DNA of 64,000 bases from contig JAVIAB010000051.1 in NCBI GenBank assembly GCA_032433765.1, positions 80,488,347 through 80,552,346 of the forward strand, in the 5' to 3' direction. Positions 1 to 10,045 of the stretch are shown one piece after another. Source of the stretch: Megaustenia siamemsis. Lineage: Eukaryota; Mollusca; Gastropoda; Stylommatophora; Ariophantidae. Numbering within the stretch: the stretch's first letter is position 1; the number at the start of each line of letters is the position of its first letter. The notes below the pieces were generated by a model that was given only the letters and a program-made list of their open reading frames with translations, did no database searches and had not been told where the DNA came from. A program made the translations under genes and the position numbers.

Positions 1-265
1 CTCATTGCTGATTATAGTGGACAACCTTCAGACATGATAGCAGATGAAACAACGAGAACTGGTTATGTGTGTGGACACAGCGGGCGCTAACATTCACAAG
101 GAAATGTTGATTTATGAATAGAAACAAAAGTAAGCAAACTCGGGAGTGGACGTCGGGCAAGGCCTGTCACTCTCGCTTCAGATTGAACACTTTAATTCTG
201 AGGTTGTTTTACAGTTCAAATCAAATTAAATGTCTTTAAATTGTGATTTAATTGGGGTAAAACTT
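1..265. other. no recognisable feature
   Basis: I see no coding signal, tandem repeat or known element in this stretch. Confidence 0.4.
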
Positions 266-590
266 CGGAAAACCACCCGACTAGACTACCGACGTTTGAA
301 CAACCCGTGTTCGATTCCCGCTGGGAGCAGTGTGAGTTGTACTCGTGGTTGGAAAAAAAAAATACCCCCACGGTCGACCCAGCCGTTGGCAGAAATGGGT
401 ACCAGGGTATTACCCTGGGAAGGTGAGGAATGTCGCTTCGCATCTGAGTTTAGATGCTTGAGGCTACACTATACAGAACTATCCGAACATTTCTGGATAG
501 GCGGCCGAGCACATATGGGTGTAAACTCGCGTGCTAAGACGCCGGTTCAAGTCTCGTACTTTACCTTTACCTTTGTGTTGTTTTCGTTTT
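266..590 (+). mobile_element. SINE-like retroposon(s) with two tRNA-type B boxes (SINE-6)
   Basis: A B-box-like sequence (GTGTTCGATTCCCGC) lies near 308-322 and a second (CGGTTCAAGTCTCG) near 543-556, the latter at the end of a tRNA-like stretch that begins near 500. Between them lies GACCCAGCCG...AATGGGTACC followed by CCTGGGAAGGT. This resembles the central block of SINE-1 (CACCCAGCCTTTAATGGGTACCGG...TGGGAAAGTAAAG). It is best read as one or two degenerate tRNA-derived SINEs; I cannot place the ends or find a TSD. Confidence 0.5.
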
Positions 591-935
591 CTAAAGAAGG
601 CCGCATGTTGGCCGAAACGTCAGTATTTTATTGTGTTCAACTTCCGTAAAGCTGTCACCATACCTTGTAGGAGTGTACGCTACACCCCACAACTTGCTCC
701 TGCTACCCGCTTTACCGCAGCGCTACTATTATTTGCCTGTTCCCTATGAAGCAATACATTGTGCTTTACAGTGGCAAAGATTCTGAAGTTTGCCCAAATT
801 ATTGTAGTGTTCACTTCTTCACAAAAAGTAAGACGATCTCACAAAGACAGATTGAAGTGGGGTTGAAAATGTGTATCTGACGGTGTTATAACACTATCAT
901 CTCTACGCTAGGACAATGAACATTAACATTTCAAT
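591..935. other. no recognisable feature
   Basis: Unique-looking sequence. Its last 11 bases (925-935) are the left TSD of the LINE-A stub that follows. Confidence 0.35.
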
Positions 936-987
936 CATCATCATCATGTGCCATACCGGTTGGCGTAGGCGATCATGTCAGGAATTG
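936..987 (-). mobile_element. LINE-A, extreme 5' truncation (3' stub of about 50 bp)
   Basis: The stub reads (ATC)n, then TGTGCCATACCGGTTGGCG and GATCATGTC. This matches the reverse complement of the LINE-A 3' end seen in full at 28800-28860. It is flanked by AACATTTCAAT (925-935) and AACATGTCAAT (988-998), an 11-bp TSD with one mismatch. Only the last few codons and the TGA-repeat tail were inserted. Confidence 0.7.
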
Positions 988-1075
988 AACATGTCAATAC
1001 CTTTCTAATAAAACAGAACAGTTTCAGTGTAGAGCGCGAACTCCGTAACGCCGGCCTTTATGGTAATCTCAGAAA

Positions 1076-2618
1076 CACGGTGAATCATTATTTATTTAAA
1101 CACAGTGAATCATTATTTATTTAAACACAGTGAATCATTATTTATTTAAACACAGTGAATCATTATTTATTTAAACACAGTGAATCATTATTTATTTAAA
1201 CACAGTGAATCATTATTTATTTAAACACGGTGAATCATTATTTATTTAAACACGGTGAATCATTATTTATTTAAACACAGTGAATCATTATTTATTTAAA
1301 CACGGTGAATCATTATTTATTTAAACACAGTGAATCATTATTTATTTAAACACAGTGAATCATTATTTATTTAAACACAGTGAATCATTATTTAAACACA
1401 GTGAATCATTATTTAAACACAGTGAATCATTATTTCAACACAGTGAATTACTATTTAAACACACAATGAATCATTATTTAAACACAGCGAGTCATTATTT
1501 AAACAAAAGTAGATCATTATTTAAAAACAGTGAATCATTATTTAAACACAGTAAATTATTATTTAAACAAAAAGTAAATCAATATTTAAACACAGTGAAT
1601 CATTTTTTAAGCACAGTGAACCATTATTTAAACACAGTGAATCATTATTTAAACATTGAATCGTTATTTAAACACAGGGAATCATTATTTAAACACAGTG
1701 AATAATTATTTAAACAGTGAATTATTATTTGAACAGTGAATCATTATTTAAACAGTGAATCAGTATATAACAGTGAATCATTATTTAAACACAGTGAATC
1801 AATATTTAAACACAGTGAATCATTATTTAAACAGTGAATATTTATATAAGCTGTGATTCATTATTTAAACACAGTGAATCAATATTTAAACTGTGAATCA
1901 TTATTTAAACACAGTTTAAACACAGTGAATCATTATTTAAACAGTGAATCACTATTTAATCTGTGAATCACTATTTAAACAGTGAATCAATATTTAAACA
2001 TAGTGAATCGTTATTTAAACACAGTGAATCATTATTTAAACACAGTGAATAACTATTTAAACAGTGAATTATTATTTAAACAGTGAATCATTATTTAAAC
2101 AGTGAATCAATATTTAAACAGTGAATCATTATTTAAACACAGTGAATCAATATTTAAACACAGTGAATCAATATTTAAACACAGTGAATCATTATTTAAA
2201 CAGTGAATATTTATTTAAGCTGTGAATCATTATTTAAACACAGTGAATCAATATTTAAACTGTGAATCATTATTTAAACACAGTTTAAACACAGTGAATC
2301 ATTATTTAAACAGTGAATCACTATTTAAACTGTGAATCACTATTTAAACAGTGAATCAAAATTTAAACTGTGAATCATTATTTAAACTGTGAATCATTAT
2401 TTAAACACAGTGAATCAGTATTTAAACTGTGAATCAATATTTAAACTGTGAATCATTATTTAAACACAGTGAATCATTATTTAAACAGTGAATCACTATT
2501 TAAACTATGAATCACTATTTAAACAGTGAATCATTATTTAAACAGTGAATCATTATCTAAACAGTGAATCATTATTTAAACACAATGAATCAATATTTAA
2601 AAACAATGAATCAATATG
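1076..2618. repeat. AT-rich minisatellite with 25-bp then 21/19-bp units
   Basis: From about 1080 to 1391 there are some 12 copies of a 25-bp unit (GTGAATCATTATTTATTTAAACACA). It then shifts to 21-bp units that lack one TTTA, and later to a mix of 21-, 19- and shorter units with variants such as CTGTGAATC and AATATTTAAAC. Order is high at the left edge and decays to the right, which suggests the 25-bp block is the most recently homogenised. Reading frames across it are artefacts. A stray copy of the unit occurs at 7137-7165. Confidence 0.95.
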
Positions 2619-3255
2619 AAAGATATAAGTAAAAAAATTGCTTCTCTCTTTTTATTTGAAGAAAGAAATTAAGCACGGGCAGCGGTATACTACCACTTAT
2701 TGCTCGAATTAAACTGCCAGGAAATATTTTAGGGGCTCAACTTGAACATGAACAAAGGGTTCCACTTTTGTCGTCCATTTCCGATAAGATCAGGTTCTCG
2801 ATGTCAGCTACTTGAAAAAAAAGAACCTTTTAGCTCCATATGGGGTTCGATCTATGTACCTTCCGGTTGGGTGACGAGCACATTACATAAACAATACAGC
2901 GGCTCCAAAAAACAAAACAAGATACGCAAACGTCAGGCAGTGAAATGTAAACAAGTATAGTAGAAATTCGAAAGAAGAAAATTGCCGGGTAGTCCAATGT
3001 TCGGCATCGTGCATCAATAATTGAAGGAATGATGCTTATTGGGGTATTCTCATGCTTGCGAACGTTCGTAAAATGAAAGTGCGTATACCGAGGTGTGCGT
3101 GTATGGAGCCTTGTACTTCGAACGACCGTCGAAATTTCCAGGGTTCGAAAGATACATTTGAGAGAATTTTTATCGAGTTGAAACTGCTATGCTCGAATTG
3201 CGCTTTTACGACGCAGTAAATAATGTCTGTGAATGCATTTTGTTGATCGTCAAAG
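2619..3255. other. no recognisable feature
   Basis: Unique-looking AT-rich sequence. A 72-codon open stretch at 2742-2960 has no features that I recognise. Confidence 0.35.
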
Positions 3256-3272
3256 TGATCTTGTTAAGACTG

Positions 3273-3523
3273 GAGACAAATAATAATAAATGAATATTAT
3301 TATAGAGGGAAACTTCCGAGGCGATAATCAGTGAATCAATTCAGAGGAAGAGGTATGTTTACAGCACTCGGAAAAATGACAAATAATCAAGAACAGAAAA
3401 AAATATGGACCAAGGCAGGATCGAACCCGTACTCAGTGGCACAGCGCCTTGCTACGAAAAGCCAAATGCTAGGGAACACTGCCACTCAGCTGTAAACATA
3501 CCTCTTCCCCTGAATTGATTCAC
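3273..3523 (-). mobile_element. SINE-4 retroposon with internal 38-bp inverted arms
   Basis: The insert is flanked by a 17-bp duplication, TGATCTTGTTAAG(A/C)CTG, at 3256-3272 and 3524-3540. On the minus strand it has a tRNA-like head near 3420-3490, with A-box-like GCTGAGTGGCAGTG and B box GGGTTCGATCCTGCC, and ends in ATTATTATTT. Two 38-bp arms (3327-3364 and 3490-3527) are inverted copies with one mismatch and enclose the tRNA-like part. Related copies lie at 36359-36566 and 63872-64000, with a fragment at 13751-13801. Retroposition is supported by the TSD; the role of the inverted arms is unknown. Confidence 0.75.
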
Positions 3524-3540
3524 TGATCTTGTTAAGCCTG

Positions 3541-3786
3541 TTTGTTTTCGGTGTCTTTTTTCGCTTCATGTAGAGTGTGTTAGGCTACACTATTATATAA
3601 CCACTATCTATCAACTAGAACACGCAAGAGGAGTGCGGAAACAATGAAGGCTAAGTAGAAGGTTGTAGTTTCAATGATTAAGGGGGAAAAAAGGAACTGA
3701 TCCTGTAGCATGAAAGCGGTACACGTGTGGCGGATCTAGGCAAGAAGAAAAGGGAACTAAAACTCGTAAGCAGTAGTGTTAAAAGA

Positions 3787-3788
<2 letters not shown>
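3541..3788. other. no recognisable feature
   Basis: Nothing recognised between SINE-4 and the GA repeat. Confidence 0.35.

Positions 3789-3839
<51 letters not shown>
3789..3839. repeat. (GA)n microsatellite
   Basis: About 25 uninterrupted GA dinucleotides. Confidence 0.98.
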
Positions 3840-3842
<3 letters not shown>

Positions 3843-4106
3843 CCAAAAGTACAGGTATTTGATGCGGTTATGGAAAGGAAATCCCTTGATGACGAACCTT
3901 TCTCTTCCTTTCCTTCAGCCACAAGGGACATCACCCACCCTAAATTTCAATAAATACAACTCTTGTTTTTTTTCTTAGAATAATAATAATAGTAATTGCA
4001 CATTTTAGTTGTTTTGTTTTCCTGGTTTATTATTTAGTGCACGTTGTTGTGTTATCTTTACCATAAGTTAACTGTATTTGTAAAGTTTATAAAAATGAAA
4101 TCTGTT

Positions 4107-4394
4107 TTAGGTCCGAAAACGGATTAATTCACTTTTAATTATTTCTAACAGGAAACAAGGTATTCGGACCTCGAAGAATTCATTTGACGAAGTCCATAAG
4201 TGTTCAGATCTGCCAAGAGTGTCCCTCAGTGTGTGGGGATTTGTGACTGCAGTTCTATGTTGATTTGTTATACTTCTATGTCCCTCCGCATAGCTCTTGT
4301 TCCTGGCTACTCCAGTTTTGACCTCATATTCATGCAATCCGGACGTGGATAAAGATTCATGATCTGGAGAGATAGATTCTGGAGAGTAGACCAT
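4107..4394 (-). pseudogene. LINE-E C-terminal fragment, diverged
   Basis: The minus-strand translation has the segments GVARN, ITNQHRTAVTN and SEHLWTS, spaced as in the end of the RNase H-bearing LINE-E frame at 57811-58833 (GTARN, LINQHRTGIVS, SEHLWTC). No RNase H core remains. It is a diverged 5'-truncated copy, or a copy from a sister subfamily. Confidence rests on the shared order of motifs only. Confidence 0.6.
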
Positions 4395-4502
4395 GAAGAT
4401 ACTTTCACAACAATTTGTTAAATTGGTAGTGTATAGAAGATAAAATGAGTTTACACAAGCAAAAAGTATACATGGGCGTCCAGGACAAGTGTGCTGTAGT
4501 AA

Positions 4503-4767
4503 ATAACAGGGGCGGGGAGGGAGGGGAGGAGAAATGATGAAGGGCTAATGAAGATAAATAGTTTATGAAGAAGGGTTTATAAAATTGAGGTTGGGGGAGG
4601 GGGGAATGGAATGATGACGATAAAAGATGGCAAAAAATAGTTGATGAAGACGGGTCTATAGAAATGAGGGGGGGGGGGATAATTAAGATAAATTGTGAAT
4701 AAAAATAGTTGGTGAAGATGGGTGTTTAGAATTGAGGTGGGGGGGGGGGGAGAGGAACGATGAACAT
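4503..4767. repeat. G-rich degenerate minisatellite, unit about 75-80 bp
   Basis: Three to four diverged units of the type GATGAAGA-GGGT(C/T)TATA-AATTGAGG followed by a run of 9-12 Gs. A related unit recurs at 6005-6110. The G runs (for example 4667-4679 and 4738-4751) could form G-quadruplexes. Confidence 0.8.
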
Positions 4768-4778
4768 AAATGGTTGAT

Positions 4779-5172
4779 TGGAGGCGAAGGCGCGCCCCCC
4801 CCAGCACCAGAGCTGGAAGTCGTCAGTGACTCATAACTGATGGCTTGCGCCAGGATCGGTGAACCAGAACCATCCAGACCCTGCTACACCTCTTCGTGGT
4901 GCCTCTAGAAACAGACTAACCTGTCTAGTCTGGCCAAGCGAGCAGGGATCGAAGTGGGAAGACGAACCCGGTACACAAAAAAGCGTCGGCTGAAATCGGA
5001 TGTGTTGGGCCGAAAGGCGCAGATATCACAGTGTTACACTGCAAACTGCAACACAACGTAACTACGTCCACTTAACGTCCTTTTAAGGGCGGATGACGAG
5101 GAGGAAGTCTACGGTTCGTATCCGTTAGAATACCTCAAATCATCGGACGAACGCATCATCATCATCATCATC
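4779..5172 (+). mobile_element. R3 retroposon, complete-looking copy
   Basis: A non-coding repeat of about 390 bp begins GGAGGCGAAGGCGCGCC and ends GGACGAACG plus (CAT)n. The 11-bp TSD AAATGGTTGAT lies at 4768-4778 and 5173-5183. Other copies in opposite orientation are at 14748-15127 and 52806-53095. A microsatellite tail and a TSD of retroposon size argue for reverse-transcription-based insertion. I find no clear pol III promoter and no reading frame, so its class is open. Confidence 0.75.
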
Positions 5173-5319
5173 AAATGGTTGATCATTTTGCTCTGTTCAT
5201 AAAATCGGTATCACTGCAATCGGAAATTCCCCATATCTGCTTCTCTCATTCTCAGATCGTGTCAAAGAGAAGTGGTAATTTCTGTTGACATGGGCGACTT
5301 CCGTGAAACCCTATAAAAT

Positions 5320-5560
5320 CGTCGCACAGGCGTCGATTTCAAACGAATTCCTCCGAACATAGAATGCACAGTCACTTCCTTATTTCAATTTCCTCGAAAA
5401 CCTCGAAACAAAAAACACACATTTGAAACAAAGAAAGCAACCGCAACGGTTTAAGCTATTCGGTTAGTTTCTGCAAAAACAGGGCGAGAGGCAGCCATTT
5501 TGATATTGCGCTATCGGATGGCGGCCGTTAATAAGGTCGAACTCCAATGCGAGCCAAGTC
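5320..5560 (+). repeat. R4 dispersed repeat
   Basis: This stretch resembles 38320-38490 in the same orientation: TGCACA(G/A)TCACTT, TTTCCTC, AAAACACA(C)ATT, AACGGTT and a GGC(A/C)-ATT block appear in the same order. No ends, TSD or coding potential were found. Confidence 0.5.
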
Positions 5561-5597
5561 GTCTGCGTGGGCGACAATTTCAAACATCACCAAAAAA

Positions 5598-5844
5598 GTA
5601 GCTCATTGGTTAGTGAACTGGACTAAAAAGGACAAGAGGTAGGGTTCGATCCCAACCGACGGCGTCCGTTTCACCCAGCATTTAATAGATACCGGATTTT
5701 TTTCTGGGAAAGTAAAGCGGCACGAGCGTAACACCGATCACATTGCCCCAAAAATCATGTGCCGACGGTCTGCAAAATTTATGGTCACTAACACCATATT
5801 CCCTATACGCCACTTGGCGTGACGGGGGTACTTTACTTTTTTTT
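5598..5844 (+). mobile_element. SINE-1 (tRNA-derived)
   Basis: This is the dominant SINE of the window. It has an A box (TAGCTCATTGG, consensus TAGCTCAGTGG), a B box (GGTTCGATCCC), the central block CACCCAGC-TTTAAT, then GGGAAAGTAAAGCGGCACG, ATTACCCCAAAAATCATGTG-type sequence, ATGGTCACTAACACC, and ends GGGGTACTTTACTTTTT. An 11-bp TSD, TCACCAAAAAA, lies at 5587-5597 and 5845-5855. Length is about 245 bp. The tRNA parent is not assigned. Confidence 0.93.
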
Positions 5845-5855
5845 TCACCAAAAAA

Positions 5856-6004
5856 AAAAGAGTGCCCACTGTCACCTCCAACTTCAGTTCACTTTAATAA
5901 ATCGATGAAAAACAGACAGAAACCAGTCAAAACAAAAACTGGTTAGTGTTGGCACTTTATGAAGGAATCTGCAGCAATGGCCGCCGTCTTTCCCGGAACT
6001 GAGG
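5856..6004. other. no recognisable feature
   Basis: Nothing recognised. Confidence 0.3.
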
Positions 6005-6120
6005 TGTGGGGAAAGGGGGTGGGGAGGTGATGACGTGCTGATGAAGATAACTGTTTGATGAGCACGGGTCTATGGAATTGAGGTTTGGGGGAGGGAGGGG
6101 GCGGTGGATCTGGTACTAAA
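6005..6120. repeat. G-rich unit related to 4503-4767
   Basis: GATGAAGATAACTG, GGGTCTATGGAATTGAGG and a long G-rich run match the 4.5-kb minisatellite. Confidence 0.65.
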
Positions 6121-6220
6121 AATTAAATTAAGGGGGTGGGTGTCAGGACGGGCCATAGGAACTTAAGTGACAATAAGGAGGGGGGGTGTTCTTTAAATTC
6201 TGATTCTGGGGGTGGTAGGA

Positions 6221-6432
6221 GGTGGGATGATAGTGAGTTCAGGTTTATGAAATTAAAACAGCCAAGAGGAAATGATTATAAGGCCCGTGAAAATGAGTTT
6301 CTTAAACTAATTGGAGGGGGGGGGGGGAGGGGTGGGATGATAGTGAGTTCAGGCTTATGGAATTAAAACAGCCAAGAGGAAATGATTATAAGGCCCGTGA
6401 AAATGAGTTTCTTAAACTAATTGGAGGGGGTG
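6221..6432. repeat. 110-bp tandem duplication
   Basis: The first copy (6221-6330) is repeated nearly exactly at 6331-6432, from GGTGGGATGATAGTGAG through CTTAAACTAATTGGAGGGGG. Only a few bases differ, so the duplication is recent. The reading frames over it have no known domain. Confidence 0.95.
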
Positions 6433-6895
6433 AGAATTATCATAAGGAACTGGGTAAGAGTTTTGGGAACGAAAGAGGAGGCGTTCCGAAATGTTTGAGA
6501 ACTACTGAACTCGGCGAAGAACAATTAGACAAGATATGTTCGTGTTGAGGAAAAAAGCCAATACGAAAAGAGGAGCGAAAATAAAGGCGACACGAAAAAT
6601 CAATGTTTACTGGAGATTTTGAGACAGTGACAACAGGCCTAGGGCAAAGATACAAATAGGCATTTTTTATTGGCTTGATGATGGATAGGACACTTTCTAG
6701 AAATAACTAAGTTGTGAGACTGTTTAGGCAGGGATAGGAAAAACAGCTTCGCATTTTTATGTATTTTGATGCACTTTTATGCCTTAACTCCTTTGCCGGA
6801 ACGAGAAGATATTGGGTGATGAGAAAGCAGTAGTAAAAGTTAATATAGAAGCAACCCTATTGCAAAGATGATACAAATAGTTATATATATATATT
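6433..6895. other. no recognisable feature
   Basis: AT-rich sequence ending in a short TA tract next to SINE-1. Confidence 0.35.
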
Positions 6896-7134
6896 TGCTC
6901 AGTGGTTAGTGAACTGGGCTACAAAGGACAAGAGGTAGGGTTCGATCCCAACCGACGGCTTCCGGTTCACCCAGCCTTTAATGGTTATCGGATTTTTTTT
7001 CTGGGTAAGTAAAATGGTACGGACGTAATACAGACCACATTACCCCAAAAATCATGTGTCGAGGGTCTGTAAAATGTATGGTCACTAACACCATATTCCT
7101 ATACGCCACTTGGCGTGACGGGGGCTCTTTACTT
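6896..7134 (+). mobile_element. SINE-1
   Basis: Has GCTCAGTGG, B box GGTTCGATCCC, the CACCCAGCC central block and the GACGGGGGCTCTTTACTT end. The first bases of the head are missing. It abuts a single minisatellite unit on its 3' side. Confidence 0.9.
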
Positions 7135-7136
7135 AA

Positions 7137-7165
7137 ATCATTATTTAAACACAGCGAATCATTAT
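7137..7165. repeat. orphan unit of the 1.1-2.6-kb minisatellite
   Basis: ATCATTATTTAAACACAGCG followed by AATCATTATG is one and a half units of the array at 1076-2618, located at the 3' end of a SINE-1 copy. Confidence 0.8.
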
Positions 7166-7166
7166 G

Positions 7167-7562
7167 AAGATTATATACTATATATGTAAAAAAAAACCAG
7201 TGTCACCTGGAAAATAGATAAAGCATGCAAACGGCTGCATAAGTTTCAGAACTTGCAATAGGAGGAACAATAGGGGACGCATGAAGCAGAAAAATGGAGA
7301 AAAAATAATATAATTTAAATGAAAAAAATGACAAGGATCTTTGCGCGCGGGCAAGGAATTAGTCGTAATGTTTTACTGGACAAGCATTTTGACTTTGGAA
7401 AGACTGAATGAAGCAAATGAGCATTACTTTCTATTTGACGTAAACTAAGGTAAAGAGAAAAACAACTGAATGTATCGTAAAAAAAGCTAGATTACCAGTG
7501 TGATATGTATGCCACATCATGCTTATGATTTATTTTGTTATACTGCACTTTAGCGTATTTTA
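7167..7562. other. no recognisable feature
   Basis: AT-rich sequence with no supported feature. Confidence 0.35.
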
Positions 7563-7861
7563 ATCTTGTAGCTTAGAGAAGCAAAGACAAGGGTTCTCTC
7601 CCCTCCGTGCCTTGCTGAGCGTTTGGGGAATATTGTGCTCATGACCATATGTTTCCATGACAAATGACACATTATTTGGTGCTAATGTGATCGGTATCAT
7701 GTCAGGTCGCCTTGACTTCTCAGAAAATTCTGTTATCCATTTTATTAGAGGCTGGGTGAATACTGGATCATTTACGGTAAAAAATAATACCGCGGGATCT
7801 AGGAATCTAGAAATCATCTGATCAGATAGCGAACGCACTAACCACTCAGCCACCGAGGCTT
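7563..7861 (-). mobile_element. SINE-5: SINE-1-like body with a different tRNA head
   Basis: On the minus strand the head reads GCCTCGGTGGCTGAGTGGTT (Ser/Leu-type A box). The body then follows the SINE-1 order in diverged form: TTCACCCAGCCTCTAAT, GATACCGATCACATTA, CACCAAATAATGTG, ATATGGTCATGAGCACAATA. The 112-codon open frame here (7560-7898) is a by-product of this SINE, not a gene. Confidence 0.7.
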
Positions 7862-7867
7862 CCTTAA

Positions 7868-8243
7868 AGAAGTCATCATCATCATCATCATTTGCCATAC
7901 CGGTTGGCGTAGGCGATCATGTCCCTCCACAATCTTCTATCTACAGTGCATCGTATCAGTTCTGTTGTTGATTGTTTTCCATGCCATGACACCAAGCTAT
8001 CCAGTATTGTCTCTCATTGTCGTCCGCGATCTCTCTTTCCTTTTATTTTGCCAGTTGTAACCAAGTATTCCAACTTTCCTCTTCTCATGATGTGCCCGAA
8101 AAATGTTGATTGCTTCTTTCTGATATTTTTTAAGAGCTCCCTTTCTGTGTTGGCCTCCTTGAGAACTTCCTCATTGGTCTTTTTAGCTGTCCAGGGAACT
8201 TTCAACATTCTTCTTAGAAATCCCATCTCTGTGGCCTCTAATC
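7868..8243 (-). mobile_element. LINE-A, 5'-truncated
   Basis: The minus-strand frame carries FLRRMLKVPWTAKK, FFGHIMRRGKLEYL and GKIKGKRDRGRQ, the C-terminal tail of a non-LTR reverse transcriptase after the catalytic core. It ends in the (TGA)n tail (ATC repeats at 7868-7890 on the plus strand). One break lies after RGRQ. It is inactive because everything upstream of the tail is absent. Confidence 0.88.
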
Positions 8244-8404
8244 ACAGAATCTTAAATTATAATCTTAAAGAAGTAGATGTTGAACAAATTAGCATTATTA
8301 TTTCTTATGTTTCTTATTTAATTAAACTTTATAAGAGCTTGAAAGTTGTGGAAAACTTGGTCGTTAGCTTCTGTTAGTACAAAACATTGAAATAATTATC
8401 GAAA
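8244..8404. other. no recognisable feature
   Basis: AT-rich, nothing recognised. Confidence 0.3.
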
Positions 8405-8567
8405 TAATCAACCGCGGCAGTTGGCGAAGACGATCTTGCCTCTGCAAATTGAGGATTCATTCTGTTGCTGACTTCTGCCAAACTATTCGCTGAAACTATC
8501 TGTGCCTTTTTTTGTTTCTCTCTAACTCTTCTTCTGTTAATTTTATATGTTGCTATAATATATTCGG
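8405..8567 (-). mobile_element. LINE-B 3' fragment, diverged
   Basis: GGCGAAGACGATCTTGCC, TGTTGCTGACTTCTGCC and TATAATATATTC follow the order of the LINE-B 3' end at 44640-44810. It lies head to head with the next copy. Confidence 0.55.
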
Positions 8568-9085
8568 CAAAAGCAGCTTTCCAAAAAAAAAAAAAAGGAA
8601 GATACTATGCAATCCATTTTTGACAATAGAAACATGAAAAATAATTCTTAAATGTTATGTAGAGCCAGTCTTAACATATGGATGTGAATCATGGGCAATA
8701 GGACAACAGGCAAGAAAATGGCTGGAGTCTGTAGAAATGTGGTTTTACAGAATAATCTTGAGAATACCATGGACAGCTAAGAAGAGTAAAGAAAATGTTC
8801 GGAAAGAGGCCAAGGCCAAAAGAGAGCTAATTTCCAATATTAGGAAGAAACATTCATCATTTTTTGGGCCATGTAATGAGAAGAGAACAACTAGAATATA
8901 TTGTAACAACTGGGAAAATTGAGGGACGAAGAGATTGAGGGAAGCAAAGAGAAAAAATACTAGACAGCTTAAGAGAATGGCTTGGCAGAAGGTCAACAAC
9001 AGAAATGATAAATAACTGTCGTGATCGAAAGTTGTGGAGAGACATGATCACCTACGCCAGCAGGCCTTGTACTTGATGATGATGA
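8568..9085 (+). mobile_element. LINE-B, 5'-truncated
   Basis: Translated pieces include VEPVLTYGCESWA, WFYRIILRIPWTAKK, RGRQREKILDSLREW-type tail residues and the 3' end GATCACCTACGCCAGCAGG followed by (GAT)n. Several stops and frameshifts are present. LINE-A and LINE-B are sister families that share the PWTAKK and FFG(H/P) tail but differ at the nucleotide level. Confidence 0.85.
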
Positions 9086-9479
9086 CAATATATTCAATCC
9101 ATTCTCTTTTCATTAATTTAAAAGTAACCGTAACGGTTAGTCTCTTTGAACTGTCGATGGTATCATGATGTTGAGAATGTTTTTATGATGTACATTATTT
9201 TAATGCTTTTAATAATATGGGGTCATCAGCCGGAGCTTGTAATTTTAAAGGTTCCATTATACATATTCTTTAAGTAGGTGAAAGCTAGAATTGTACATTT
9301 ACATTCTCACATTATTGTCGTTTGTCGTTGATGAATCATATAGACAGGAGCTTCCAGGAAAATAGAGTCAACGTTCGCAGAGGTCTTGACAGTGCAGTTG
9401 CTAAAACTGTTTTATTTTTATTTCTTGTTTTGACAATTTTTTAAAAAATTTTTATTTTTAGATCTATTCCAGTGAATTG
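9086..9479. other. no recognisable feature
   Basis: AT-rich, nothing recognised. Confidence 0.35.
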
Positions 9480-10045
9480 AAGAGGAACAGAAAATGATAC
9501 CAAAATAAGGATATCAAAAGCAAGAGGAGCTTTCGTTGCACTGGGAAACATATGGAAATCCAAAGAAATTAGGTTAAATACAAAAAAAAAAATTTTCAAC
9601 CCAAATGTTGAGTCGGTCCAAATGTTGAGTCGGCTGTGAAACATGGAGAACAACAAAATTGACGATCATGAAGATACAGACTTTCATTAATGGATGCTTA
9701 CGCAGAATAAACGGATGGAAATGGCAGGACAAAATCTCTAACATAGAATTATGGAAATGTACCAGTCAAATACCAGTGGATAAAGAGATACAGCGAAGTC
9801 GATGGCGCTGGATAGGACACACACAGAGTATTACACACCAGGCCCTATTTTGGAATCCCCAGGGGAAAAGACAAAGAGGAAGACCAAGGAATTCTTAGAG
9901 AAGACAGATAGAAGCAGAGATGAAGATGATGGGGAAGACATGGAATAATCTTAAAAGAATAGCAAAAAACAGAACGACCTGGAAAGTGTTTGTTGAAGAC
10001 CTTTGCTCCACTGGGAGCTAAAAAAGGTAGAAGAAGAAGTAGGGA
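9480..10045 (+). mobile_element. LINE-C, 5'-truncated
   Basis: The codons match the long LINE-C copy at 45545-47873: AGGAACAGAAAATGATACC, KIQTFINGCLRRI-GWKWQDKI, RWIGHT, ALFWNPQGKRQRGRPRNS, then FVEDLC and the GAAGAAGAAG tail. A 17-bp segment (CCAAATGTTGAGTCGGT) is duplicated near 9601-9632, and the conserved LLYGCETW stretch is corrupted there. Several stops; no catalytic core. Confidence 0.88.

Noticed and set aside
7560..7898. 112-codon minus-strand frame starting with an Asp run
   Set aside because: The Asp run comes from the ATC tail of LINE-A, and the rest is translated SINE-5.
8014..8377. plus-strand frames overlapping LINE-A and LINE-B copies
   Set aside because: They are antisense to the LINE codons, which alone show conserved motifs.
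8405..9085. Head-to-head LINE-B fragments as a twin-priming inversion
   Set aside because: The inverted piece is the LINE 3' end, whereas twin priming inverts the 5' part; two separate insertions explain it better.
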